This document shows positions 50,701 to 59,302 of a DNA stretch of 64,000 bases, piece by piece. Below the pieces are notes generated by a model. It did not search any database. It saw nothing but the letters and a program-made list of their open reading frames with translations, and was not told the origin of the DNA. Position numbers and translations under genes: made by a program. Origin of the DNA: Pseudoxanthomonas sp. JBR18 (GTDB lineage Bacteria > Pseudomonadota > Gammaproteobacteria > Xanthomonadales > Xanthomonadaceae); NCBI RefSeq assembly GCF_028198165.1, contig NZ_CP116339.1, positions 4,532,556 to 4,596,555 on the forward strand, given 5' to 3'. Within the stretch, counting starts at the first letter, position 1. Every line of letters begins with the position of its first letter.

Positions 50701-53700
50701 CGTGTAGACCCTGCCCAGCTTCTTGAGGTGATCGGCGCCGTAGTCGGCCACCAGCGTTGCGCGGTCCAGCTTCATGCCCTGCAGCTCTGCCGGCACAGCC
50801 TCGCCCGCCGCTTCGGCCGCGCCGGACAGGATGCGCCGCGCGCGCACCGCCGGCTGCGCCTCGATCTCGGCCTGTACCTCCTCGCGGACCTTCGCCGATT
50901 CGTCCTTCCACCAGCGTTCGCGCTCGCGGTTGTGCGCCTCCTCCAGCTTCTGCTGCACCTCGGCCCGGGCTTCTTCCGCAGCGGCGGCGAGCAGGCGCTG
51001 GTAGTCGCTGAACTGCTTCTCGGTGAGCCCGAGCTGGGCCGCTTCGTTGGCCGTACGAGCCAACGGCTGCGCGCCGGACCTGGCCTGGGCCACCTCGATC
51101 TCGGCCTCGGTCGCCAGCATGCGGTCGAACACGCCGCGCACCTCGTCAGTCAGCTGCACATTCAGGCCGGCCAGGGTGCGGTAGACGCCCAGCAGCCAGG
51201 CCCGGAACTGCGAGAACACCGACTGCAGGTCAGCCGACGGCGCCCGGCCCTCGCCCAGATACGCCTCGAAGCCGCGCGCGAACTGCTCGTGCTGCTCGGT
51301 GCCGATCTTCTCCGGCGAGTCCACGCCCAGCCACTGCAGCAGCGCGTCGAAGTCCGCGCGCACCTGCGGCGATGCGCCCTCTGCCGTCGCGGCGTCGCTG
51401 TAGACCTCCAGGAAGAAGTGCCCGGACTCGTGCAGGAACGTGGACAGGTCAGCCGACTCGAACAGGCTGATCGCCATGCGCTGGTCGGGGAACACGTCGA
51501 TGCGACCACGGTTGTCGGCATCCTCGGTCGGCGCCTGGAAGAACCGGCGCACCGATTCGAACGCACGCCGCAGGATGCCGCCCTCAGAAGCAGGAACCCC
51601 GCCGGTGGGCGGGGTCTGGTCGGTTACTTGCTGGCGGTCTGCCGGTTCAGGTTGTCCACCACGACCTGCGCCCAGTTGCTGGGCATCTTCGGTCGGCTTT
51701 CCGAGGAAGCCTTGGTAGGCGGTATCGGAGATTTCACCGGCGGCGCGGGCTTCTTCAAGGCTGGCGCGAAGGTCTTCATAGAGACGAGTCTGCTCCACTT
51801 CCGGCAGGCTTTCAAGCGGTGCCAGCACCGCGGCATTGCGCCCTCGGCTGTTGTCTACCGCTACCACCTCGACCCGGTCGTCACCGGCGTACCGCTCGGC
51901 CAGCTGTCGGATCACCTTGGCGGAGCCGGCGTGGGTCTTGGCGTGCTCGGCGATCGGCACGGTTCGGCCGGTCCCCTGCTCGGCGGCCATGCGCATCGCC
52001 CGGGGCAACGCGCCGCCGCGCAGCGCCTCCACCGGGTCGCGGTAGGTGTACAGGATTTTGACATCGCGTCCTGCCTGCAGCGCCTGGTCGATCTTCTGCG
52101 CAGCGGAGGCCAGCGTGTTCATGTTCGTGTCGTAGATGATCTCCGGCCTGCCGAGGCTGTCCCCCAGCATGCGCAGGCCCGTCGTCTTGCCGGCACCGGT
52201 GCCGCCGGCCGAGAACAGCACGGTGGGGCTCATCCCTTCCGGCGTCGGCGCTTCCAGCTTGCGGCGATACAGCTCCTTCACGAAGTCGCTGGCCGCTTCG
52301 TGCACGTCGGCGCTGCGCGTGCGGTCGGCCCGATATTCCGGGGACAGCTCGCGCGCCAAGTCCGTGTTCAACACCCGGCCGCCTTCGGTGTCGAACTCGC
52401 CAGTCTGTGCGGCGTAATCAGCTGCGGCGGTGTCGAAGTCGGTCGTCCAACGCTCGCGCATCGCCGCGCCAGCGGCGGGCTCGTTGGCGGCTGGAGCCTG
52501 GGCCATGGAGGTCGCGCCAGGCGTCTCGGATTCGGTCCCGGCGCGGATGCCGGCCATCCGCTCCCGGTAGAGCGTGAGCGGATCCTGGCCAGTCATCTCG
52601 CCCAGGCGCCCGAAGGCTGCCCCCCAGAGTTTGGACTGGGCCTCTGCCTGCGCCGGGGTGTAGCGCTGCGTGGCCAGGAGCTGCGCGTAGACATCGGCCT
52701 GCACCTCGGTGGCCGTGTTGGGCGCCTGCGCATCGCTGGCCGTCTGCGGCCCGATGCCCAGTTCCTGGGCGATCGACTCGGGGTCGAAGGTCTCCAACTC
52801 GACCTCGGACATCCCCTCCGCGGACAAGCGGGCGTGCCGCCGGATCTCCTCGACGTTGGGCATGCGCGACACGACGCTGACCCACTTGGCCATCGGGATC
52901 GAGACATCGCCGCTGGCCATCTGCTCGGCCAGCACCTCAGGACCGCCGACCGCTTCCTCAAGCGTGCCCGGCGACGACTGAAACAAGGTCGAGACCGCGT
53001 CGGCCGGCAGGTAGACCCGTGCATCGCCGGCGCCGGAGGCCTCTACGAACGCCTCGGCATCCGCCGGCGAACGCTCCACCAGCTTGGTGCTCGCCGCGGT
53101 GTCGGTGATGTCCTTCAGCTGCGCGACCTGGTCGGTGGAGGCAACGGCCTGCTGCACCTGCTCGCCGAAGGCGCGCTGCTGGGCCTGAGATGGCCCGCCG
53201 CCGCCGGCAGCCTCCAGCAGACCCATCGGACCGCCCACGATCATGGCGTCCAGCACCTGCGCGAGTTTCTCGCTGGTCGGGGTCTGCTTGCCCTGCAGCA
53301 GATCCTCGGCGTCCACCTGGGCAGCCTGGGTGGCGCCTTCCGAGATGGCCTCGGACAGCGGCGTGGTGATGAACCGACGCGCGCCGCCGCCGAATGCGTG
53401 CGACAGGGGCACGATGGAGCCGACCGCCTCGATGCTGCCTTGTGCTGCGCCCTCTTGCAGCGCCTGCATGTCGCTCGCGCCCTCGTTCACCCGGTCCGCG
53501 TAGGTCTGCATGCCCGTGGTGGCGCCCATCGCCGCGGCGCCAATGTCCGGCCTGCGCGTGGCCAACGCAAACAGCATGGCCGGGACCGAGTCGGCCAACA
53601 TGCCGCCGTAGTACCGCAGGGAGTTGCCGGGCGCATCGACCGCCGCGCCCACGCTGGCCGGGCGCTGGGCCTGGCTTCCAAGGCTCTGCTGCTGCGCGGT

Positions 53701-54390
53701 CAGATCGCGCGTGAAGCCCTGGGCGGCGTTGGACAACCCCTGCACGCCCATCGGGTCCCGGTACGCTTCTGCGGCGCGCGCCAGGGCCTGCTGGCGCTCG
53801 GTGTCGCCCTGCTCGGCCGCCGCCTCTGCTGCGCGCTGGTACTGCTCGGATACGGTCCGATTGGCGATGTCCGCGAAGGACAGCATGCGGCCGAGAGACT
53901 GCGCCGCGGTCGAGAACATCTTGGCGTCGGAGACCTTGAACCTGGCGCCCAGGTAGTCGAGCGTGGTCCCCACGTCGGCGTTGTAGGTGCTGTCGCTGAT
54001 CGGCAGCAGGTTGCGGATGGTGCGATGGAAAAACCCCATGTCCTCCGGCTCGCGCGTGCCGGCCAGGCTGCCGGACAGCCGCTCCAGGCCCTGGGCCTCA
54101 TCACCAGCCAACGCCATGCGGCGGGGATCGGACAGGAACTGGCCCACGACCGGGGCGCGCTGCCCGACCGAATCGAGGTCATCGAGCCGATCCTGCTGGT
54201 GGAAGTCCTGCAGGTTGTCGGCGACCACACCGAAGGGCAGGCCACGCCGCGTTGCGATGTCGTTGGCGCGGGCGGCGTCTTCGGGGCGCTGCTCGCCCGT
54301 GGAGACAGCGGCCGCGCGCAGGCGTTGCTTGCGCTGATCCTCGATCTGGTCGGCGAGGTCGTCGAATCCGTCCAGCAGGTTGTCGGTCAC
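47716..54390 (-). CDS. Giant polyvalent virion (ejection) protein with zeta-toxin-like kinase and HExxH motif
   Basis: A 2224-residue protein with GTG start overlapping the previous stop by four bases. It lies in the place of T7 gp16. From the N-terminus: about 250 polar helical residues, small hydrophobic segments at about 260-360 (GMLADSVPAMLFALATRRPD; GAAAMGATTGMQTYADRV), a P-loop kinase at about 715-870 (LFSAGGTGAGKTTGLRMLG with Lys735; IIYDTNMNT; ILYTYRDPVEALRGG; GRTVPIAEHA) resembling zeta toxins, a HExxH segment STFLHESGHFFLEVYSD at 987-991, a long coiled coil (about 1130-1230), and a C-terminal LPD38-like region (FRIPLVLANSVVAPIQAA; ISERAIWLGRYQQALAEGAG) with a hydrophobic stretch near 2090. 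The multi-domain make-up is that of polyvalent proteins co-injected with DNA. Kinase and peptidase activities are unproven. Confidence 0.85.
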   Translation of the reverse strand: MTDNLLDGFDDLADQIEDQRKQRLRAAAVSTGEQRPEDAARANDIATRRGLPFGVVADNLQDFHQQDRLDDLDSVGQRAPVVGQFLSDPRRMALAGDEAQGLERLSGSLAGTREPEDMGFFHRTIRNLLPISDSTYNADVGTTLDYLGARFKVSDAKMFSTAAQSLGRMLSFADIANRTVSEQYQRAAEAAAEQGDTERQQALARAAEAYRDPMGVQGLSNAAQGFTRDLTAQQQSLGSQAQRPASVGAAVDAPGNSLRYYGGMLADSVPAMLFALATRRPDIGAAAMGATTGMQTYADRVNEGASDMQALQEGAAQGSIEAVGSIVPLSHAFGGGARRFITTPLSEAISEGATQAAQVDAEDLLQGKQTPTSEKLAQVLDAMIVGGPMGLLEAAGGGGPSQAQQRAFGEQVQQAVASTDQVAQLKDITDTAASTKLVERSPADAEAFVEASGAGDARVYLPADAVSTLFQSSPGTLEEAVGGPEVLAEQMASGDVSIPMAKWVSVVSRMPNVEEIRRHARLSAEGMSEVELETFDPESIAQELGIGPQTASDAQAPNTATEVQADVYAQLLATQRYTPAQAEAQSKLWGAAFGRLGEMTGQDPLTLYRERMAGIRAGTESETPGATSMAQAPAANEPAAGAAMRERWTTDFDTAAADYAAQTGEFDTEGGRVLNTDLARELSPEYRADRTRSADVHEAASDFVKELYRRKLEAPTPEGMSPTVLFSAGGTGAGKTTGLRMLGDSLGRPEIIYDTNMNTLASAAQKIDQALQAGRDVKILYTYRDPVEALRGGALPRAMRMAAEQGTGRTVPIAEHAKTHAGSAKVIRQLAERYAGDDRVEVVAVDNSRGRNAAVLAPLESLPEVEQTRLYEDLRASLEEARAAGEISDTAYQGFLGKPTEDAQQLGAGRGGQPEPADRQQVTDQTPPTGGVPASEGGILRRAFESVRRFFQAPTEDADNRGRIDVFPDQRMAISLFESADLSTFLHESGHFFLEVYSDAATAEGASPQVRADFDALLQWLGVDSPEKIGTEQHEQFARGFEAYLGEGRAPSADLQSVFSQFRAWLLGVYRTLAGLNVQLTDEVRGVFDRMLATEAEIEVAQARSGAQPLARTANEAAQLGLTEKQFSDYQRLLAAAAEEARAEVQQKLEEAHNRERERWWKDESAKVREEVQAEIEAQPAVRARRILSGAAEAAGEAVPAELQGMKLDRATLVADYGADHLKKLGRVYTRDGGIHPDEAAALLGFSSGDELVQGLWGVDQVLATIPDEVRRRMHERHGNPMTDGSLPALALEAVHNSKRVQVLDRELAVLAQLAGEPRPNRRELRAVAEDVVARKTDRQIRPNDYLVAERRAAADSARAAAGGDYGAALLAKRRQALNAALYAAARRAKDEISSKAGDIRRQSEGKARERLGLAGADYLEAMDALTEAFEFRPVSGREVARRQSLRAWVEARQADDDLTAVTDTLLARVEAERVTNYQDMTLAELRELHDAVTNIAHLARLKNELLKGKDKREWKAAQAEMADAIRTALASGAPVPFSDADRTVMQRVGAAYEGLLDWVVRPETVVEWLDGGESGPWHDYLWNQAEAAQQLRIDYRKKVGGMLAEMADAMTSEQRADLQRKVYIQGLGRSVSRNTIVSLALNMGNAGNRDKLMRGGYLSDGGTTGFTHGTIAEMLGHLTPADGQMIQRIWDAVDSLWPDIEAQQKRLSGVAPERIEPTPLVFTGAGGAQISLRGGYYPAVYDPRASRGGTQQARAAEERVMGGTFSRAMTSKGHTKERTDYVAPMLLDYHAVLSRHLNDVITDLSHRGYVKQALRVLEDGELKGLIIERLSEGAYHSLYGSVKNAVAGASIAEPGSKMTEKLADAVLTNTAVAALGFRIPLVLANSVVAPIQAAARVDPKYLATGYTAYYRNPAAATRAIHELSPFMLDRADSLDTSYQQVLGKLTGKKGIRAAAMKMAMEVHRWVVPISERAIWLGRYQQALAEGAGQADAVLLADKAIRQTQQAGAPKDLSAAERDPRYKWVRMFIGPMVIMNNRLQESGLRGLYLGRVQSPARAIGTWLSAAVVSNAVFELMMGRGPGDDDDDGLDADDWAAWLARKSALFPLQTFPLVREVASAVEAAMEGKHQSSRPNPIVDAGVALSRFGQAAWTEGHDWFAEDDEVDTEKLIKTGVRAAGPVTGIPSNQMLTTGEYLYDVGTGQYTPDNPAEAAAYLMYRRPKDEQ

Positions 54391-56594
54391 TTCGTGGCGC
54401 CTCGCTTGGTGGCGATGTACTGGGTGATCCAGGCATCGGTTGGGTTGCTGCCGTACTTGGCGCGGTAGGCGTCGCGCACTGCGGCCCGGTCTGCCTCGCT
54501 GATCTGGAGCTGGTAGCCGGCGGCGCGGCTGTACATGCCGCCCTTGCTCTCCCGATCGAGCTTCAATTTCCCATCATCCAAGGTCACGCCCAGGGCGCCA
54601 GAGGTCATGCGCGGCGCGAACTGCTTGGCGACGGTGCGCAGCAGCACGTCGGCCTGCTCGGGCGTCGGCTTCTTTCCGGTGCCCTGCATGAGTGCAGCTT
54701 CGGCGTTCTGGTAGGCGATGCGGAACTCACCGCGCAAGCGCTCGCGCGGAGCGTTGGCCGCATCCGAGCCCTTGCCACTCGCATCCCCTTCCTTGCCGAT
54801 GCCCAGCATGGTCATGCCGCGGCTGACACGCTCGTCCTGGGTTGACCAATCCGCACGCTTGGCGGCATTGCCGGCCTGGCGCTGATCGTCGGCCAGCTTC
54901 GCCATAGTGGCGCCACTGAGTTTGTCGGCGTACTCGGCCAGCGGCGTGCGCGCGAATGCGCCGGGGTCGGTGGCCTGGAGCCGGTGGAGCCGGTCAAGCG
55001 TGACCGGGTCGTCCTGCACGATCGCGCCGCTGGCCTGCAGCTTGCGGAATCGCTCGATCGACTCGTTGAGGCTGGCCGTCCGCCCCACCAGCGACATTTC
55101 ATCTGGCGAAAGGATCTGCGACAGCGGGGTGGTGGCGCTGGCCTCGGTCACCTTCTGGTAGACCGACATGCCGGTGGTCTTGTCCGCGTCCTCACGCTGC
55201 AGCTTGGCGACCTCCCACCGGTCCTTCAGTCGACGCTCGGCGGCGGCGCGGCGGCGCGGGTCAGCGATGCTGTCGACGCGCGCCAGGGCGTCCCCCTTCG
55301 TGGCCGCCGGCCCGGGCATGACTGCGGTGCCATCTGCACCGCTGGCCCGCCAACGGGCCGCGCGACCGCTGACCTGGCGCACGTACAGCGCCGTCTTGGG
55401 GTTCTCGTCCACCCGCCCCCGGTTGACCACCGCGTCTGCGCCTTCGTCCCCGGCGAAGTGCGCGGCGATGGCGTAGGCCGCGCCACCCTTGTCCATGCGC
55501 TCCTTGAACTGGCGCGCAGCGGCATCGGCAGAGGCCCGGGGGTCGGTCCGGTCGAAGTTGCCCAGCTGTGCTGAGGTGGCGCGCCGGTACTGCAGCAGGC
55601 CCTCGGCATGGTCCCCGTCGTCCAGCGCCTGCGGGTTCTTCGCCTTTGGGTTGAATCCAGATTCCTGCTCGGCCAGGGCGTAGAGGTATTCGCGGGGGAC
55701 GCCGTGCTTGGCTGCCGCCTCATCCAGGGCGGCCGACACCTCCGGGGATGGAGCGCCACGCGCGGCCGGCACGTTGTCCGGGTCGGCGCCGCCCTGCTCG
55801 GCCCACGTCGCATCGGCGTCAGCCTGGCGGTCCTCAACGTAGGGCAGCAGCGTGCGCTCGGTGACTGCCCGGTCCTCGGGAGTCATCTGGTCGGCGAAGC
55901 GCTGGTAGTACGCCTCCGCGGCGAACGGGTCGCGCGTCATCATGCCGACCACGGTCTGCCGGCGCACGGACGACACGATACCGCGCTCGCTGGCCTTGAT
56001 CGCCTCCTCGCCGTATCCCTGAGTCTGGTAGGCCGCGCGCGCGATGCCCAGCACCTCCTGCATGCGCGTCTCGGCCAGGCCGTAGTCGCCCGACACCGCA
56101 GCGCTGACGGCGTCCTGGGAGACGTTTTCCATCGTCGCCTTGCGCTCGGCGGCCTCGTAGCCGGCGTATTCGCGGTCGGCGTAGTTGGCCACACGGTTCT
56201 GCACCGAGTCGCGGAAGCTGTAGGCCACCCGATCGAACTGGGCCTGCTGGTCGCGCGTCAGCCCCGCGCGGATGTCCGAGACGCGGCTGTCCAGATCCGG
56301 CAGCAGCGCGTTGGCTGCGTTCAAAGATTCCTTGCCCTGGTACTTGGCGATGCCATCGGGGTTGTCTGGCCGGAAGGTGTTGCCCTCCCAGTCCGACAGC
56401 TGGCGGCGCGCCGCCATCACGGCGGTGAGGTCCGCCTTGTCCTTCTCGCGCTGGGCGTACTGCGCGACTGCGCCGCCCAGGATCTCACCGGTGCGGATCG
56501 CGGGGGAGAAGTCGACCTGGGCCGTGTTACGGACGCTGGGCGCGGCCTGGACCTGGACCTGCGGGCCCGGGCTGCGGGGGATGATGGTTGCCAT
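54387..56594 (-). CDS. Internal virion (ejection) protein with lytic transglycosylase domain
   Basis: A 735-residue protein from ATG 56594. It is polar and helical at the start (VDFSPAIRTGEILGGAVAQY), with an SLT-type lytic transglycosylase at about 290-420: KHGVPREYLYALAEQESGFN, catalytic Glu311 in AEQESGF, then GDHAEGLLQYRRATSAQLGN and AYAIAAHFAGDEGADAV. The rest is helical and ends AWITQYIATKRGATK. It corresponds in position to T7 gp15 but carries the muralytic activity that T7 puts in gp16. It should open peptidoglycan when DNA is injected. Confidence 0.88.
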   Translation of the reverse strand: MATIIPRSPGPQVQVQAAPSVRNTAQVDFSPAIRTGEILGGAVAQYAQREKDKADLTAVMAARRQLSDWEGNTFRPDNPDGIAKYQGKESLNAANALLPDLDSRVSDIRAGLTRDQQAQFDRVAYSFRDSVQNRVANYADREYAGYEAAERKATMENVSQDAVSAAVSGDYGLAETRMQEVLGIARAAYQTQGYGEEAIKASERGIVSSVRRQTVVGMMTRDPFAAEAYYQRFADQMTPEDRAVTERTLLPYVEDRQADADATWAEQGGADPDNVPAARGAPSPEVSAALDEAAAKHGVPREYLYALAEQESGFNPKAKNPQALDDGDHAEGLLQYRRATSAQLGNFDRTDPRASADAAARQFKERMDKGGAAYAIAAHFAGDEGADAVVNRGRVDENPKTALYVRQVSGRAARWRASGADGTAVMPGPAATKGDALARVDSIADPRRRAAAERRLKDRWEVAKLQREDADKTTGMSVYQKVTEASATTPLSQILSPDEMSLVGRTASLNESIERFRKLQASGAIVQDDPVTLDRLHRLQATDPGAFARTPLAEYADKLSGATMAKLADDQRQAGNAAKRADWSTQDERVSRGMTMLGIGKEGDASGKGSDAANAPRERLRGEFRIAYQNAEAALMQGTGKKPTPEQADVLLRTVAKQFAPRMTSGALGVTLDDGKLKLDRESKGGMYSRAAGYQLQISEADRAAVRDAYRAKYGSNPTDAWITQYIATKRGATK

Positions 56595-57169
56595 TAGGAG
56601 AGCATGCCTCCCGAGTAGATGTTGGATCGGCCATAGGTGCTGCCCCCGAGATTGGCGCTGCCGTTGACGCGCGAGGCCGATCCCGCAGAGGCGCCGCCAT
56701 AGATCGAAGCGGCGGACGCCAGCGAGCCGAGCACAGTCCCCGTGGCCTGCGACTTGCCCGACCACCTGGAGAGGCTGCCCTGGTTGCGGTAGTTCGTCGC
56801 CTGCGCGTTGTAGCCCCAAGCCTGGCGCGCAGCGTTGAGGCGGATCGTCTGCTGGTCCACCTCGCCAAACATGGCCGTCTCACCCAGGATCTCCGACGGC
56901 GTGCCCAACGTCGGGTCGATGTTGTTCGCCGCAATGGCGGCGCGCTGCTGCCCGATCAGCGCCCGGGTGCGCCACGCCTGCTCCTGAGACTCGCGCGTTC
57001 CCATCGCGTTGGCGTTGTCGGCCTCCGCCTGGGCCAGGCGCGCGTTGTTCTCCTCGATCTCGGCTTGCGCCTGGCCCTGCTTCTTCTGCTGGTCGGCGGT
57101 GTACAGGCCGGTCGCCACGGTCGCGCCGATCGCGAGCCAGGCGGCAGTGACGGTGGTGACTTCACACAT
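56594..57169 (-). CDS. Internal virion protein, gp14-like
   Basis: A 191-residue protein. ATG 57169 gives MCEVTTVTAAWLAIGATVAT with one hydrophobic segment at about 5-25, then a long Gln/Ala/Glu-rich helix (TADQQKKQGQAQAEIEENNA) and a Gly/Ser-rich C-terminal half. Size, hydrophobic start and place (before the gp15- and gp16-position genes) match T7 gp14, which forms the outer-membrane pore during ejection. The stop shares one base with the next start (TAATG). Confidence 0.75.
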   Translation of the reverse strand: MCEVTTVTAAWLAIGATVATGLYTADQQKKQGQAQAEIEENNARLAQAEADNANAMGTRESQEQAWRTRALIGQQRAAIAANNIDPTLGTPSEILGETAMFGEVDQQTIRLNAARQAWGYNAQATNYRNQGSLSRWSGKSQATGTVLGSLASAASIYGGASAGSASRVNGSANLGGSTYGRSNIYSGGMLS

Positions 57170-57644
57170 GGGTTGCACTCCGGCGATAGAAAGGGCGGAA
57201 CGGAAGCGCATCCGGCCCGTAGGTGATCGGATCGATCAAGGTGAAGCCGAGCCAGCGCAACCAGCGCTTGGCGGCGGTGTTCCGGTCGTCCACGAGGTTG
57301 AACAGCATCTCGGGGAACTGGTCCTGCATGAACTCGACCACCGGGCGGGACAGGCGCACCAGCTCCTTCTGCACGGACGCCGGCTGAAGGCCGGTGGACC
57401 CGATCATCCAGGGCGAGCCCTTGCTGCTCAGGATCGAGTAGGGCGCGATGCCGAACATGCAGACCGGCACGCCATCGATCAGGCCGGTGTAGGCGTGGCG
57501 CGATACGGTCAGGCCCTGCCGCATGGCCTGCTCGGGGGTCACCCTGCAGCTTGCCCACAGCTCCGCCACGTCGGCCGGGCGCGGCGTGGCTGCGATGGCC
57601 TCGATATGCGCCTCGGTGGCGGCGACGATCTGCGCGCGCGCCAT
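57162..57644 (-). CDS. Phage acetyltransferase-like protein (T7 gp13 / DUF2833 type)
   Basis: A 160-residue GNAT-like protein: ARAQIVAATEAHIEAIAATP, AYTGLIDGVPVCMFGIAPYS, PEMLFNLVDDRNTAAKRWLR and LGFTLIDPITYGPDALPFRP. T7 gp13 has this fold and is needed for assembly of the ejection proteins, usually without confirmed acetyltransferase activity. Its start shares one base with the nozzle C-half stop, and its end overlaps the gp14-like gene by eight bases. Confidence 0.78.
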   Translation of the reverse strand: MARAQIVAATEAHIEAIAATPRPADVAELWASCRVTPEQAMRQGLTVSRHAYTGLIDGVPVCMFGIAPYSILSSKGSPWMIGSTGLQPASVQKELVRLSRPVVEFMQDQFPEMLFNLVDDRNTAAKRWLRWLGFTLIDPITYGPDALPFRPFYRRSATHV

Positions 57645-59293
57645 CAGGTCTCCGATGCCGCGATCTTCGGCAGGATCGACAGCACCTCCATGGGCAGCGG
57701 ATCATCCGAGACGATGTGCACGTGTCCGGTGTCCTGGCCCCATTGCGCGCTCAGCGGCAGCTGCAGCACGCCATCGGATGGACTGGTCGGTTCGTCGTAG
57801 TTCTCGAACTCGCGCTGCGGGACCGGATCCAGCAAGTCCAGACTGGTGCCGAAGTAGACGCCCACCGTGTGCCGGACCTGTAGCGCCATCTGAAACGTCA
57901 GCTTCTTCATCGGTCGCATCGGCTCGCCGCCGGACGCGTTGACCTCCAGGGTCTCGATGTGACCACGGTAGCCCAGACCCACCTGCACCACGCCGGCCGG
58001 GCTGTCCAGGGAAATCGCGCCCCCCGTGACCGTTCGCTTCGGGTGCACGGAGCCATCCACCAGCACGACGACCTCCCGGCCTTCCAGGTGACCAAGCCCC
58101 GAGATGCTGTCGCGCTGGAAGGTCCACCCGGTCGTAGCCACGCCGCGCAGTGCCTCGGGCACGGTGCCGATCGAGTTGACCGTCACAACCGTCGATGAGG
58201 TGTAACCGATGATGCGCACGCGCACACGGCTCTCGCCGCTGGTGATGACAAACCCGTCGCCCACATCACTGGCGCCCACGAACTTCGCGGCGCTGGCGGT
58301 CAGGGTCAGTGCGTCGTTCTCGGTCCAGCCGCCGCCCGGGCTGTCCAGCTTCACCGTCGTGGTGTCGGTATTCCGGCCGTCGTAGGTCAGCAGCGAGTCG
58401 GAATATTTGTAATCCGCTGGATCCTCGTAGCGCGTCGGCGCCATCTGCTCGATGTACTGGACCGATTGCCCATTGATCTGGCGCTGCACCAGGACATAGG
58501 TCTGCGTCTCGTCCTGCCGTGGCAGGCAGCACACGTCCAGGATCTGCCCCTGGGTGTCGTGCGGATGCCAGCCGGTCACCTCCTGCTCGGGCAGGTAGGT
58601 GCAGCCGATCATGACGCCATCGTTGCGCACGATCCACACGACAGACCACGGCGCCGGCGCAAATTCGAGCTGCTTGAAGCTGTAGCCCTCCACCAGGTGG
58701 TCGGCCCAGATCGACAGATCCACGCCGCGGAACCCGTCTTTCTCGAACTGGTAGCCCAGATCGCGGACGTGCTGGCCCTGCTCCTTGATGAACAGCGCGG
58801 TGTCGCCGGTGACGCGCGCCTGGGTCGATCCGGAGCCATGGTTCGATTGCGGCTTGACGCCGATCGTGCTGGGCGTGACCACATCGTCCTGGCCGCCGGT
58901 GACCTTGTACTCCCCGCCCGTGGTCATGATCAGCAGGCTGTCCAGCGGCACCAGGTCGCGGATGGCGTTCACCTGCCGCGCGTTGATCGTGAAGGAGACC
59001 GCGTCGCTGTCGATGATCGGGGAGCTGCGCCCGAAGTTGTTGTAGTCGCCGATGTTCGACGCCCACACCGTCTGCGGGTCGGCCACCGATCCGGCGAACC
59101 ACAGCCGGTCATTGAAGAACTCGGCTTCGCCTGGATACCCGAAACGCTCCGACCAGGCGCCGACCGCCCAGATGTAGGTCCCGCCCGATCCTCCAGCACC
59201 GAACTCCTTGACGCTGATGGCCGCGCCGTTTGCAGGCGGCTCGTAGAACGTGATCGTGTCCGCCGTGGCATTGATCGTCCAGCCCTGTGCCAT
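57644..59293 (-). CDS. Tail nozzle/stabilisation protein, C-terminal half
   Basis: A 549-residue virion protein from ATG 59293 with AGGAG seven bases ahead. It opens inside a beta-sandwich domain (AQGWTINATADTITFYEPPA; NGAAISVKEFG) whose first strands lie at the end of the preceding gene. The remaining part is the family's C-terminal region: GAWSERFGYPGEAEFFNDRL, WFAGSVADPQTVWASNIGDY and NAIRDLVPLDSLLIMTTGGE. In related phages these features sit in one polypeptide with the N-half, so this gene is probably a product of gene division. It lies in the same frame as the N-half, after an amber codon and three sense codons. Confidence 0.82.
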   Translation of the reverse strand: MAQGWTINATADTITFYEPPANGAAISVKEFGAGGSGGTYIWAVGAWSERFGYPGEAEFFNDRLWFAGSVADPQTVWASNIGDYNNFGRSSPIIDSDAVSFTINARQVNAIRDLVPLDSLLIMTTGGEYKVTGGQDDVVTPSTIGVKPQSNHGSGSTQARVTGDTALFIKEQGQHVRDLGYQFEKDGFRGVDLSIWADHLVEGYSFKQLEFAPAPWSVVWIVRNDGVMIGCTYLPEQEVTGWHPHDTQGQILDVCCLPRQDETQTYVLVQRQINGQSVQYIEQMAPTRYEDPADYKYSDSLLTYDGRNTDTTTVKLDSPGGGWTENDALTLTASAAKFVGASDVGDGFVITSGESRVRVRIIGYTSSTVVTVNSIGTVPEALRGVATTGWTFQRDSISGLGHLEGREVVVLVDGSVHPKRTVTGGAISLDSPAGVVQVGLGYRGHIETLEVNASGGEPMRPMKKLTFQMALQVRHTVGVYFGTSLDLLDPVPQREFENYDEPTSPSDGVLQLPLSAQWGQDTGHVHIVSDDPLPMEVLSILPKIAASET

Positions 59294-59302
59294 CGTCGTC
59301 TC

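Noticed and set aside
49357..54468. 1703-codon open frame on the + strand opposite the giant phage gene
   Set aside because: It is the antisense shadow of the 2224-residue ORF in high-G+C DNA: no recognisable domains, many His/Gln/Arg/Gly runs, and all phage genes are on the - strand. The - strand frame has clear motifs and a coupled start.
57162..57644. gp13-like protein as an acetyltransferase toxin (GNAT-RHH type)
   Set aside because: No RHH antitoxin is adjacent, and its position between nozzle and gp14-like genes fits the T7 gp13 assembly-protein role.
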